Shown piece by piece: positions 33,605-42,219 of a DNA stretch of 64,000 nucleotides (position 1 is its first letter; each line of letters starts with the position of its first letter). The DNA lies in assembly GCF_026342835.1 (NCBI RefSeq), contig NZ_JAPEMI010000001.1:5028501-5092500 (forward strand), read 5' to 3'. Under the pieces are notes generated by a model that was not told where the DNA came from, did not search any database, and saw only the letters and a program-made list of their open reading frames with translations. The position numbers and the translations under genes were made by a program. The DNA comes from Streptomyces sp. NBC_00154 (GTDB lineage: Bacteria; Actinomycetota; Actinomycetes; Streptomycetales; Streptomycetaceae).

Positions 33605-33645
33605 GCGGCTCGCGCGCGCTGAGCGCGTAGCCGTCGGCAGGCTGA

Positions 33646-33686
33646 GGGCCGGGCCCCGGAGATTTCCCCGGGGCCCGGCCCTTTTT
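33646..33686 (+). terminator. Intrinsic terminator of the dcw cluster
   Basis: A perfect 14-bp stem (GGGCCGGGCCCCGG / CCGGGGCCCGGCCC) with loop AGATTTCC is followed by TTTTT at 33682-33686. It begins 41 bp after the divIVA stop and is the best canonical rho-independent terminator in the window. Confidence 0.93.
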
Positions 33687-33823
33687 CCGTGTGCAGCGGA
33701 TGGGGGTGCGGGTACGCCTGCGGCGATCCTTGTCCCCGCCCCGTCGCGTTACCCGCCCCGGACCGCGCGCCGCAGTCGCCGACGAGCCTGAGGAGCCGGC
33801 CCCTCCGGCGATTGCGGAGCAGC

Positions 33824-33857
33824 AAAAAGGCCCGGCCGGAATGTTTCCGGCCGGGCC
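33824..33857 (-). terminator. Intrinsic terminator of ileS
   Basis: A 13-bp stem GGCCCGGCCGGAA / TTCCGGCCGGGCC with a 3-nt loop. On the minus strand it is followed by a run of five U (AAAAA at 33824-33828 on the + strand). It lies 17 bp beyond the ileS stop. Confidence 0.9.
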
Positions 33858-33874
33858 CCCTGCTCCGGTGCGGG

Positions 33875-36800
33875 TTACTGCTCCGTCTTGCGGAGGCGGA
33901 ACGTGAGGGACAGGCCCTCGTCCTCGAACGGGGCGCCGTACGCCTCGTCCGCCTCGCCCTCCGCGTAGTCGAGCGCCAGCACCTCGTCCGCGATCAGCGG
34001 CGCATGCTCGGTCAGGGCCTCCACCGTCGCCGGCGACGTGGACGTCCAGCGGACGGCGATGCGGTCCGCGACGTCCAGGCCGCTGTTCTTGCGGGCCTCC
34101 TGGATCAGCCGGATCGCGTCACGGGCCAGCCCCGCGCGCCGCAGCTCCGGGGTGATCTCCAGGTCCAGAGCGACCGTCGCGCCCGAGTCGGACGCCACCG
34201 ACCAGCCCTCGCGCGGCGTCTCGGTGATGATCACCTCGTCGGGGGAGAGGGTGACCTGCTCGCCGTCCACCTCGACCGACGCCGTGCCCTCGCGCAGGGC
34301 CAGCGAGAGTGCCGCCGCGTCGGCGTTCGCCACGGCCTTCGCGACCGCCTGGACGCCCTTGCCGAACCGCTTGCCCAGCGCCCGGAAGTTCGCCTTCGCC
34401 GTCGTGTCGACCAGCGAGCCGCCGACCTCCGAGAGGGAGGCCAGCGAGGAGACGTTCAGCTCCTCGGTGATCTGGGCGTGCAGGTCGGGGGAGAGCGCGT
34501 CGAAGCCCGCCGCCGCGACCAGCGCCCGGGAGAGCGGCTGGCGGGTCTTGACGCCCGACTCCGCGCGCGTGGCCCGGCCGAGCTCGACCAGGCGGCGTAC
34601 CAGCGCCATCTGGGTGGAGAGGGCCGGGTCGATGGCCGTGAGGTCCGCCTTCGGCCAGCTGGAGAGGTGGACCGACTCGGGGGCGTCCACGGTGACCGGG
34701 ACGACCAGGTCCTGCCAGACCCGCTCGGTGAGGAACGGGGTCAGCGGGGCCATCAGCCGGGTGACCGTCTCGACGACCTCGTGCAGGGTGCGCAGCGCCG
34801 CCTTGTCGCCCTGCCAGAAGCGGCGACGGGAGCGGCGCACGTACCAGTTGGACAGGTCGTCCACGAACGCGGAGAGGAGCTTGCCGGCACGCTGGGTGTC
34901 GTAGCCCTCCAGTGCCTGCGTGACCTGGTCCACCAGTGCGTTCAGCTCGCTGAGCAGCCAGCGGTCCAGGACCGTGCGGTCCGCCGGGGCCGGGTCGGCC
35001 GCGGACGGCGCCCAGTTCGACGTACGGGCGTACAGGGCCTGGAAGGCGACCGTGTTCCAGTACGTGAGGAGGGTCTTGCGCACGACCTCCTGGATCGTGC
35101 CGTGGCCCACGCGTCGCGCCGCCCAGGGGGAGCCGCCCGCCGCCATGAACCAGCGGACCGCGTCCGCGCCGTGCTGGTCCATCAGCGGGATCGGCTGGAG
35201 GATGTTGCCCAGGTGCTTGGACATCTTGCGGCCGTCCTCGGCGAGGATGTGGCCCAGGCACACCACGTTCTCGTACGACGACTTGTCGAAGACCAGCGTG
35301 CCGACGGCCATCAGCGTGTAGAACCAGCCGCGGGTCTGGTCGATGGCCTCGGAGATGAACTGCGCCGGGTAGCGGCTCTCGAAGAGCTCCTTGTTCTTGT
35401 ACGGGTAGCCCCACTGCGCGAACGGCATCGAACCCGAGTCGTACCAGGCGTCGATGACCTCCGGGACGCGGTACGCCTCCAGCTGGCAGTTCTCGTGCGT
35501 GCAGGTGAATGTGATCGCGTCGATGAACGGACGGTGCGGGTCCAGGTCCGACTGGTCGGCGCCGGTGAGGTCGGTGAGCTCGGCGCGGGAGCCGACGCAG
35601 GTGAGGTGGTTGTCCTCGCAGCGCCAGATGGGGAGCGGGGTACCCCAGTAGCGGTTGCGGGACAGCGCCCAGTCGACGTTGTTGTTCAGCCAGTCGCCGA
35701 AGCGGCCGTTCTTGACCGAGTCCGGGAACCAGTTGGTCTTCTCGTTCTCTTCGAGGAGCCGGTCCTTGATGGCGGTCGTACGGATGTACCAGGACGGCTG
35801 CGCGTAGTAGAGCAGCGCGGTGTGGCAGCGCCAGCAGTGCGGGTAGCTGTGCTCGTACGGGACGTGGCGGAAGAGTTTGCCGCGGGCGGCCAGGTCCTCG
35901 GTGAGCGCCTCGTCGGCCTTCTTGAAGAAGGTGCCGCCGACCAGCGGCAGGTTCTCCTCGAAGGTGCCGTCGGGGCGGACCGGGTTCACGACCGGCAGGC
36001 CGTAGGCGCGGCAGACCTTGAGGTCGTCCTCACCGAACGCGGGGGACTGGTGGACCAGACCCGTACCGTCCTCGGTCGTCACGTACTCGGCGTTGACGAC
36101 GTAGTGCGCCGGGGCCGGGAAGTCCACGAGGGCGAACGGGCGCTCGTACGTCCAGCGCTCCATCTCGCGGCCGGTGAACGACTGGCCGGTGAGCTCCCAG
36201 CCCTCGCCGAGTGCCTTCTCCAGGAGGGGCTGGGCGACGACGAGCTTCTCCTCGCCGTCGGTCGCGACGACATATGTGACGTCGGGGTGCGCGGCGACCG
36301 CGGTGTTGGAGACGAGTGTCCACGGGGTGGTCGTCCAGACCAGCAGCGCGGCCTCGCCGGCCAACGGGCCGGATGTCAGCGGGAAGCGTACGAAGACCGA
36401 GGGGTCGACGACCGTCTCGTAACCCTGCGCCAGCTCGTGGTCCGAGAGACCGGTGCCGCAGCGCGGGCACCACGGGGCGACGCGGTGGTCCTGGACCAGC
36501 AGATCCTTGTTGAAGATCTCCTTCAGGGACCACCAGACGGAGTCGACGTACGACGGGTCCATCGTGCGGTACGCGTCGTCCAGGTCGACCCAGTAGCCCA
36601 TTCGGGTCGTGAGCTCGCTGAACGCGTCGGTGTGGCGGGTCACGGACTCGCGGCACTTGGCGTTGAACTCGGCGATGCCGTACGCCTCGATGTCCTTCTT
36701 GCCGTTGAAGCCCAGCTCCTTCTCGACCGCGAGCTCGACCGGCAGTCCGTGGCAGTCCCAGCCGGCCTTGCGGCCCACGTGGTAGCCCTGCATGGTGCGG

Positions 36801-37024
36801 AAGCGCGGGAAGACGTCCTTGAAGACGCGGGCCTCGATGTGGTGGGCGCCGGGCATGCCGTTGGCGGTCGGCGGGCCCTCGTAGAAGACCCACTCGGGGC
36901 GGCCCTCGGACTGTTCGAGGCTCTTGGCGAAGACCTTGCTCTCGCGCCAGAAGTCGAGCACGGCGTGCTCCAGCGCGGGAAGGTCGACCTGGGCGGGTAC
37001 CTGGCGGTACTGCGGCGATGTCAT
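33875..37024 (-). CDS. ileS: Isoleucyl-tRNA synthetase, eukaryote-like (type 2), with altered HIGH motif
   Basis: A 1049-residue class I synthetase charging tRNA-Ile. The class I signature region reads PPTANGMPGAHHIEAR, so the HxGH motif is replaced by Gly59-Ala-His-His62. KMSKHLGN supplies the second motif. The CP1 editing domain, anticodon-binding domain and C-terminal domains are intact. The length and signatures such as GWDCHGLPVELAVEKELG are of the eukaryote-like IleRS2 group associated with mupirocin resistance. The ATG at 37024 has GGAGGA upstream. It is controlled by a T-box leader and has its own terminator. Confidence 0.95.
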   Translation of the reverse strand: MTSPQYRQVPAQVDLPALEHAVLDFWRESKVFAKSLEQSEGRPEWVFYEGPPTANGMPGAHHIEARVFKDVFPRFRTMQGYHVGRKAGWDCHGLPVELAVEKELGFNGKKDIEAYGIAEFNAKCRESVTRHTDAFSELTTRMGYWVDLDDAYRTMDPSYVDSVWWSLKEIFNKDLLVQDHRVAPWCPRCGTGLSDHELAQGYETVVDPSVFVRFPLTSGPLAGEAALLVWTTTPWTLVSNTAVAAHPDVTYVVATDGEEKLVVAQPLLEKALGEGWELTGQSFTGREMERWTYERPFALVDFPAPAHYVVNAEYVTTEDGTGLVHQSPAFGEDDLKVCRAYGLPVVNPVRPDGTFEENLPLVGGTFFKKADEALTEDLAARGKLFRHVPYEHSYPHCWRCHTALLYYAQPSWYIRTTAIKDRLLEENEKTNWFPDSVKNGRFGDWLNNNVDWALSRNRYWGTPLPIWRCEDNHLTCVGSRAELTDLTGADQSDLDPHRPFIDAITFTCTHENCQLEAYRVPEVIDAWYDSGSMPFAQWGYPYKNKELFESRYPAQFISEAIDQTRGWFYTLMAVGTLVFDKSSYENVVCLGHILAEDGRKMSKHLGNILQPIPLMDQHGADAVRWFMAAGGSPWAARRVGHGTIQEVVRKTLLTYWNTVAFQALYARTSNWAPSAADPAPADRTVLDRWLLSELNALVDQVTQALEGYDTQRAGKLLSAFVDDLSNWYVRRSRRRFWQGDKAALRTLHEVVETVTRLMAPLTPFLTERVWQDLVVPVTVDAPESVHLSSWPKADLTAIDPALSTQMALVRRLVELGRATRAESGVKTRQPLSRALVAAAGFDALSPDLHAQITEELNVSSLASLSEVGGSLVDTTAKANFRALGKRFGKGVQAVAKAVANADAAALSLALREGTASVEVDGEQVTLSPDEVIITETPREGWSVASDSGATVALDLEITPELRRAGLARDAIRLIQEARKNSGLDVADRIAVRWTSTSPATVEALTEHAPLIADEVLALDYAEGEADEAYGAPFEDEGLSLTFRLRKTEQ

Positions 37025-37034
37025 GGGCGAGATT

Positions 37035-37240
37035 CCTCCGGCGGACGTTTTCCACTTCCGTCGGAGGGACGAGAACCGTGCCGGCTCCCGCGGTACCACC
37101 CTCCTTGGCCCCGGGTGTGTGCCCGTGGCCCCCTCATTGGGGTCGCGATGCCGGTTCTACTTGCCTTGCGGCGTTCTTCCGACGGCTCCGGGTGATTTTC
37201 ACGACGCGCTCGCCCCCGGGCTCTCACCGTCCCCGGGTCG
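37035..37240 (-). promoter_or_regulatory. T-box riboswitch (translational type) of ileS
   Basis: The T-box proper AGGGTGGTACCGCG lies at 37089-37102 on the minus strand; its TGGT can pair with the ACCA end of uncharged tRNA-Ile. A short Stem I (GACGG/CCGTC at 37227-37231 and 37181-37185, plus CCGGG/CCCGG) presents the Ile codon AUC at 37194-37196 in GAAAAUCACC. A final hairpin pairs CCUCCGACGG (37058-37067) with CCGCCGGAGG (37035-37044), hiding the ileS SD, with no terminator U-run. This is the ultrashort-Stem-I translational class known from actinobacterial ileS genes. Confidence 0.9.
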
Positions 37241-37295
37241 CTCCTGGCTGCCTACGACGCTACTCGTCCCATCCATGCCTCTCGCTGGGGCCAGT

Positions 37296-37309
37296 GTACG
37301 GGCCCGTAC
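37296..37309. promoter_or_regulatory. 14-bp perfect palindrome in the ileS promoter area
   Basis: GTACGGGCCCGTAC, with TACACT reading leftwards across its edge (37293-37298) as a possible ileS -10. It is a candidate operator; no regulator can be named. Confidence 0.4.
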
Positions 37310-37484
37310 GGGCGACGGCCGACCGGTTTATCCAGGGGGCGCGACCGTGACCCGAATGGCGCGACGGGTCGTACGGAGTCCTGGCGGGGGCCGGGAGACG
37401 GATTACCGGGCGGGGAGCTGGGCACAACGGTTTCAGGCGCGCGGTGATCCGGCACGAGGAGGGGCGATCCGGCGGCGTGCCCCG

Positions 37485-37513
37485 TTGCCGCCGGGCTGGG
37501 GTCGATTTATCGT
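37485..37513 (+). promoter_or_regulatory. Candidate promoter of the DksA/TraR-like gene
   Basis: TTGCCG (37485-37490) and TATCGT (37508-37513) are separated by 17 bp, 50 bp before the ATG at 37563. Confidence 0.5.
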
Positions 37514-37562
37514 CCCAGCACGATTCGCGTGCAAGATCACAATATGTGAAGGGGCCGCGGCC

Positions 37563-38339
37563 ATGGTGGCGAAGAAGACCGCCGAACAGAAATCGGCGTC
37601 AGCGAGATCCACGGGCGCGGCGGCCGAGGCGACGACCGAGGAGGCGGGCTCGCAGACCGCGGATCCGGGTCCGAGGAAGGCCGCGGCGAAGAGCGCGGCG
37701 ACCAAGAAGTCGGCAGCGAAGAAGGCCGTGGCGAAGAAGGCTCCGGCCAAGAAGGCCACTGCGAAGAAGAGCGCGGTCAAGAAGGCTTCGAAGAAGACCG
37801 CTGCGGCGGACACGGGGGCGGCCGAGGCCGCCGAGGAGACGGGAGCCCACACGGTGGTAGCCAAGAAGAGCGCAGCCCGGACCCGCACGGCCGGCAAGGG
37901 CGCGGCGCCCGTACCGCCCGCCCGGGCCGCCGCGACGGCACCCGGGGAACTGGCCGTACGGCCGGGCGAGGACCCCTGGACGCCGGACGAGGTCTCGGAG
38001 GCGCGGGCCGAGCTGACCAGCGAGATCATGCGGCTGCGCAGTGAGCTGGAGGCCTCCGGGGTCGCGCTCGCCGGGTTGATGAGGGACTCCGGCAACGGAG
38101 CCGGTGACGACGAGGCGGACACCGGCACGAAGAACATCACCCGTGAGCACGAAATGGCGCTCGCCGCCAATGCCACGGAGATGCTGGAGCAGACCGAGCG
38201 GGCGCTGGCCCGGCTCGACGCGGGGACGTACGGACTGTGCGAGATCTGCGGCAAGCCGATCGGCAAGGCGCGCATGCAGGCGTTCCCCCGGGCCACTCTC
38301 TGCGTCGAGGACAAACAGAAGCAGGAGCGCCGCGGCTGA
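37563..38339 (+). CDS. DksA/TraR-type zinc-finger protein with lysine/alanine-repeat N-terminus
   Basis: A 258-residue protein. Residues 1-130 are a Lys/Ala-rich region with AAKK/APAKK repeats like histone H1 or HU tails, likely to bind nucleic acid. The C-terminal third (about 135-258) is a DksA/TraR module: a coiled coil (SEIMRLRSELEASGVAL...EMALAANATEMLEQTERALARL) and the finger CEICGKPIGKARMQAFPRATLC. Cys226, Cys229 and Cys247 are present but the fourth ligand position is Asp250 (CVED). ATG 37563 has GAAGGGG upstream. It is probably an RNA polymerase or nucleoid-associated regulator (inference). Confidence 0.85.
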   Translation: MVAKKTAEQKSASARSTGAAAEATTEEAGSQTADPGPRKAAAKSAATKKSAAKKAVAKKAPAKKATAKKSAVKKASKKTAAADTGAAEAAEETGAHTVVAKKSAARTRTAGKGAAPVPPARAAATAPGELAVRPGEDPWTPDEVSEARAELTSEIMRLRSELEASGVALAGLMRDSGNGAGDDEADTGTKNITREHEMALAANATEMLEQTERALARLDAGTYGLCEICGKPIGKARMQAFPRATLCVEDKQKQERRG

Positions 38340-38398
38340 TCCACGGGGGGCGTGTCGTACTCTCGTCTTCGGTCAGGAACCTAGGTTGAGGGACTCAC

Positions 38399-38983
38399 GT
38401 GGCAGAGGCGGAGCGCATCATCGGTACGCCGGACATCCCTGGAGCTGAGGGGACCGAGGGCGCCGGGGACAAGGTCCAGGGCGAGGTCCGGGGCAAGAGC
38501 AAGCGGAAGATCACGGTGCTCTTCGCCGTGGCCGTCTTCGCCTACCTGCTCGACCTGATCAGCAAGATGATCGTGGTCGCGAAGCTGGAGCACCACGAGC
38601 CCGTCGAGGTCCTCGGCGACTGGCTGCGGTTCGACGCGATCCGGAACGCGGGCGCCGCGTTCGGCATCGGCGAGGCATTCACGGTGATCTTCACCGTCAT
38701 CGCGGCGACTGTGATCGTGGTCATCGCCAGGCTCGCCCGCAAGCTCTACAGCCTGCCGTGGGCCATCGCCCTCGGTCTGCTGCTCGGTGGAGCGCTCGGG
38801 AACCTCACCGACCGGATCTTCCGCTCGCCCGGCGTCTTCAAGGGCGCGGTGGTGGACTTCATCGCCCCCGCGCACTTCGCCGTCTTCAACCTGGCGGACT
38901 CCGCCATCGTCTGCGGCGGCATCCTGATCGTGATCCTTTCCTTCAGGGGCCTGGACCCCGACGGCACCGTGCACAAGGACTAG
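38399..38983 (+). CDS. lspA: Lipoprotein signal peptidase (signal peptidase II)
   Basis: A 194-residue aspartic membrane protease that removes lipoprotein signal peptides. There are four helices after a 36-residue charged N-terminal extension. The catalytic aspartates are Asp153 (GAVVDFI) and Asp167 (NLADSAI), with the conserved GGALGNLTDR and NAGAAFG boxes. It starts at GTG 38399, 59 bp after the DksA-like gene, and leads into the pseudouridine synthase gene 23 bp after its stop. Confidence 0.94.
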   Translation: MAEAERIIGTPDIPGAEGTEGAGDKVQGEVRGKSKRKITVLFAVAVFAYLLDLISKMIVVAKLEHHEPVEVLGDWLRFDAIRNAGAAFGIGEAFTVIFTVIAATVIVVIARLARKLYSLPWAIALGLLLGGALGNLTDRIFRSPGVFKGAVVDFIAPAHFAVFNLADSAIVCGGILIVILSFRGLDPDGTVHKD

Positions 38984-39006
38984 CGGGGGCAAGGCATACT
39001 CGACAG

Positions 39007-39948
39007 GTGAGTACGTATCCCGAGGTCCGCACCCTGCCCGTGCCCGACGGTCTGGAAGGCGAGCGTGTCGACGCCGCCATTTCCCGGATGTTCGGCTTCT
39101 CCCGCACCAAGGCCGCCGAGCTGGCCGCTGCCGGGAAGGTGCAGGTGGACGGAGCCGTGGTCGGGAAGTCCGAGCGCGTGCAGGGCGGCGCCTGGCTGGA
39201 AGTGGAGATGCCGCAGGCGCCCGCTCCGGTGCAGATCGTCGCCGAGCCCGTCGACGGCATGGAGATCGTGCACGATGACGACGACATAGTCGTGATCATG
39301 AAGCCCGTCGGGGTGGCCGCCCACCCGAGCCCGGGCTGGACCGGCACCACCGTGATCGGCGGTCTCGCCGCGGCCGGATACCGGATCTCGACGTCCGGCG
39401 CCGCCGAGCGCCAGGGCATCGTGCACCGTCTCGACGTCGGCACCTCCGGCCTGATGGTCGTCGCCAAGTCCGAGCGGGCCTACACGCTGCTGAAGGGCCA
39501 GTTCCGCGACCGCGTCGTCGAGAAGAAGTACCACGCGCTGGTCCAGGGCCATCCGGACCCGATGAGCGGCACGATCGACGCCCCCATCGGGCGTCACCCC
39601 AACCTCGACTACAAGTGGGCGGTCACGGCCGAGGGCAAGCCCTCCGTGACGCATTACGACCTCATCGAGGCGTACCGGGCGGCCAGCCTCCTCGACATCA
39701 AGCTGGAGACCGGCCGCACTCACCAGATCCGCGTGCACATGGCCGCCCACCGCCACCCCTGCGTGGGTGACCTGACCTACGGCGCCGACCCGACGATGGC
39801 CAAGCGTCTCGGGCTGACGAGGCAGTGGCTGCACGCGGTCCGGCTCGGCTTCGAGCACCCGGCGGACGGCAGCTGGGTGGAGTTCGCCAGCAGCTACCCG
39901 GACGACCTGCAGAACGCGCTGGACAAGATCGCGGCGGAGAGCGAATGA
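39007..39948 (+). CDS. RluA-family 23S rRNA pseudouridine synthase (RluD-like)
   Basis: A 313-residue RluA/RluD-type enzyme. The N-terminal S4-like RNA-binding domain (GERVDAAISRMFGFSRTKAAELAAAGKVQVDG) is followed by the catalytic domain. The invariant aspartate is Asp143 in HRLDVGTSG, and the tail motifs are LLDIKLETGRTHQIRVHMA and QWLHAVRLGFEHP. The GTG at 39007 follows lspA, and the lspA-rluD pairing is common in bacteria. The stop overlaps the next start (ATGA). Confidence 0.92.
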   Translation: MSTYPEVRTLPVPDGLEGERVDAAISRMFGFSRTKAAELAAAGKVQVDGAVVGKSERVQGGAWLEVEMPQAPAPVQIVAEPVDGMEIVHDDDDIVVIMKPVGVAAHPSPGWTGTTVIGGLAAAGYRISTSGAAERQGIVHRLDVGTSGLMVVAKSERAYTLLKGQFRDRVVEKKYHALVQGHPDPMSGTIDAPIGRHPNLDYKWAVTAEGKPSVTHYDLIEAYRAASLLDIKLETGRTHQIRVHMAAHRHPCVGDLTYGADPTMAKRLGLTRQWLHAVRLGFEHPADGSWVEFASSYPDDLQNALDKIAAESE

Positions 39949-40424
39949 CCACCGGCACCCCGGCCCCGTACACCACCCGTATAGCCGTCGACGAGAGCGA
40001 CCTCGCGGCCTGCTTCCAGGTCCGCAAGGAGGTCTTCGTCGGCGAGCAGAACGTGCCCGAGGAGATCGAGTACGACGCCTACGACGCGGACGCGGTGCAT
40101 GTCGTCGCCGTCGCGGCGGACGGTTCGGTGCTCGGTACGGGACGGCTGCTGCACGGTGCGGGGGTGGCCGCCAAGACAGGTGGCGACCTCACCGTCGGCT
40201 CGCTCGGCCGGCTCGCGGTGGCCAAGCGGGCGCGCGGTCTCGGGGTCGGCGTGGCGCTGGTCGGGGCCATCGAGGACGCGGCCCGCGGGCTCGGTCTCGT
40301 CGCCGTGGACCTGCATGCCCAGACACACGCGCTCGGCTTCTACGAGCGGCTCGGGTATGTGGCGTACGGCCCTGAGTTCGCGGATGCGGGGATCGCCCAC
40401 CGGGCGATGCGCCGCACTCTCTGA
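39945..40424 (+). CDS. GNAT family N-acetyltransferase (ElaA-like)
   Basis: A 159-residue GNAT protein. The region FQVRKEVFVGEQNVPEEIEYD is typical of the ElaA-like group. The acetyl-CoA loop is in LGRLAVAKRARGLGVGVALV, and the C-terminal AQTHALGFYERLGYVAYGPEF is motif B. The ATG overlaps the preceding stop, giving translational coupling. The substrate is unknown. Confidence 0.87.
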   Translation: MTTGTPAPYTTRIAVDESDLAACFQVRKEVFVGEQNVPEEIEYDAYDADAVHVVAVAADGSVLGTGRLLHGAGVAAKTGGDLTVGSLGRLAVAKRARGLGVGVALVGAIEDAARGLGLVAVDLHAQTHALGFYERLGYVAYGPEFADAGIAHRAMRRTL

Positions 40425-40480
40425 CAGCAGGCACCGCCCCCGTCGTACGGACCGGACCGGCACGGTACCCCGGCACACGT

Positions 40481-40509
40481 CCGCGCCGGCCCGGCAGATC
40501 CCGGCGCGG
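40481..40509. repeat. 9-bp hairpin between the GNAT and antiporter genes
   Basis: CCGCGCCGG and CCGGCGCGG pair perfectly around 11 nt, 56 bp after the GNAT stop and 37 bp before the antiporter start. It is either a weak terminator or a leader structure. Confidence 0.45.
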
Positions 40510-40545
40510 TCCGCGTCCACCAGGAGCGCTCCGGAAGGGCACATC

Positions 40546-42132
40546 GTGGACCAGATGGCACTGCTCCTGCTTCTGTTGCTCGGAGCCGTGGTCACGGTGC
40601 CACTGGGGGAGCGTCTCGGGCTGCCGGCGCCGGTACTGATGACGCTCGCCGGGGTGGCCATGGCATTCATCGGCTTCGTGCCGAATGTGGACATCCCCCC
40701 GGAGATCATTCTCCCCGCCCTGCTGCCGCCGCTGCTCTACGCCTCCGTGCAGCGCACCTCCTGGCGGCAGTTCGCCGCCAACAGGCGCCCGATCTTTCTG
40801 CTGGCCGTGGCCCTGGTCTTCGTGACGACGGCAGCCGTCGCCGCCGTGGCCAACGCGGTCGTCCCCGGGCTGCCCATCGCCGCCGCCGTGGCGCTCGGCG
40901 CGCTCGTCGCACCGCCCGACCCGGTAGCCGCGACCGCCGTCGCGGGATCGCTCGGGCTGCCGCGCAGGCTCGTCTCCGTCCTGGAGGGCGAGGGGCTGTT
41001 CAACGACGTGACCGCGATCGTGCTCTACCACGTGGCGATCGCCGCAGCGGTCAGCGGCACCTTCTCGCTGCCGCACGCCTTCGGGCTGCTGGTCCTGTCC
41101 GCGGTGGTTGCCGTGGCGGTCGGTCTCGCGCTCGGCTGGCTGACCATCAAACTCATGGGCCTGCTCGGCGATGCGACGCTCCAGGTGGGGCTGACCCTGC
41201 TGGTGCCGTTCGTGAGTTACGTCCTCGCGGAGGAGCTGCAGGGGTCGGGCGTGCTCGCCGTGCTCACCACCGCGCTCTTCCTCGCCGAACACACCGCCGA
41301 CGCGGACGACGTGCTGGGCCGGCTCACCGGCCGCACCTTCTGGGAGATCGTCGACACCCTTGTCACCGGGGTCGCGTTCGGCCTGATCGGCCTCGAACTA
41401 CGCAATGTCTTCGGTGTGTCGGACGGCCGCGCCTGGCAGATGACCGGCTGGGGTCTGGTGATTGTCGCGGTCGTCGTCGGCGTACGGCTGCTCTGGCTGC
41501 TGCCCGCCACCTGGCTGGCGAAGCGGCTGCACAGCCGCCGCGACTACAGCGAGGAGCTCCCCGCCAGCTGGCGCGAGACCGTCGTCATGTGGTGGGCCGG
41601 GATGCGCGGCGTGGCCACGGTCGCGCTGGCCCTCGCGATCCCGCTGAAGACGGACGACGGGAAGCCCTTCCCCGGCCGCGACGAGATCGTCTTCATCGCC
41701 TTCGCAGTGATCATGGCGACCCTGGTCTTCCAGGGGCTCACCCTGCCGTGGCTGGTACGGAAGCTCCGCGTCCGCGCGGACACGGACGCGGAGGCGGCAC
41801 TGGAACGGGACCTCGCGATCCGCGCCGCGAAGGCCGCACGGCAGCGGCTCAGGGAGATCCAGGAGGTCGAGGAGTTCCCGCAGGAGGTGGTGGAGCGACT
41901 GCTGCGACTGGCGTACGACGTGGGGGCGCGGATCAGCCCCGAGATGGTCGACGAGGACCGGCGTGAGGCGTACGCGCAGCGTGCCGAGCGGCTCCGGGCG
42001 GTCAGCCGGATCCAGCGCGAGATGATGTCCGCGGCCCGCCATGCGGTGCTGTCGGCGCGCAGCGAGACGGGGACGGATCCGGAGGTGGTCGACCGGGTGC
42101 TGCGTCAGCTGGACGTTCGGAGCCTGCGCTGA
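40546..42132 (+). CDS. CPA1-type Na+/H+ antiporter
   Basis: A 528-residue transporter with about 12 helices and a cytoplasmic C-terminal helical domain (residues 400-528). Family motifs are APPDPVAATAVAGSLGLP, LEGEGLFNDVTAIVLYHVAI (ion-binding Asn-Asp) and MWWAGMRGVATVALALAIP. It exchanges Na+ or K+ for protons. The GTG at 40546 is chosen for GGAAGGG 6 nt upstream; ATG 40555 is an alternative. Confidence 0.9.
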   Translation: MDQMALLLLLLLGAVVTVPLGERLGLPAPVLMTLAGVAMAFIGFVPNVDIPPEIILPALLPPLLYASVQRTSWRQFAANRRPIFLLAVALVFVTTAAVAAVANAVVPGLPIAAAVALGALVAPPDPVAATAVAGSLGLPRRLVSVLEGEGLFNDVTAIVLYHVAIAAAVSGTFSLPHAFGLLVLSAVVAVAVGLALGWLTIKLMGLLGDATLQVGLTLLVPFVSYVLAEELQGSGVLAVLTTALFLAEHTADADDVLGRLTGRTFWEIVDTLVTGVAFGLIGLELRNVFGVSDGRAWQMTGWGLVIVAVVVGVRLLWLLPATWLAKRLHSRRDYSEELPASWRETVVMWWAGMRGVATVALALAIPLKTDDGKPFPGRDEIVFIAFAVIMATLVFQGLTLPWLVRKLRVRADTDAEAALERDLAIRAAKAARQRLREIQEVEEFPQEVVERLLRLAYDVGARISPEMVDEDRREAYAQRAERLRAVSRIQREMMSAARHAVLSARSETGTDPEVVDRVLRQLDVRSLR

Positions 42133-42153
42133 CGACAGCGCCTTCCGTCGTGT

Positions 42154-42171
42154 CGCGGGCCGCCGCCCGCG
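42154..42171. repeat. GC hairpin between antiporter and hydrolase genes
   Basis: CGCGGGC-CGCC-GCCCGCG, a 7-bp perfect stem followed by GTGTTGTCGTT. It is a possible weak terminator of the antiporter gene. Confidence 0.4.
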
Positions 42172-42219
42172 GTGTTGTCGTTCGCCGTACTGTCGGCCGC
42201 ACCTGGCACCATTGCTCCC

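Larger units (their letters stand above)
37025..37562. other. Divergent ileS / DksA-like intergenic region (538 bp)
   Basis: It holds the ileS T-box leader (37035-37240), a 14-bp palindrome (37296-37309), a candidate rightward promoter (37485-37513) and a 13-bp dyad TCACA-ATA-TGTGA (37537-37549) next to the GAAGGGG SD of the downstream gene. The + strand frame is open through this region, but its translation looks like out-of-frame GC-rich sequence and no gene is called. Confidence 0.7.

Noticed and set aside
33689..37195. An open frame of more than 1100 codons opposite ileS
   Set aside because: Antisense shadow of a conserved synthetase gene; it reads through two terminators and the T-box leader.
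37537..37549. TCACA-ATA-TGTGA as a CRP-type site
   Set aside because: The arm order and spacing differ from TGTGA-N6-TCACA, and it sits next to the SD where a CRP activator site would not be expected.
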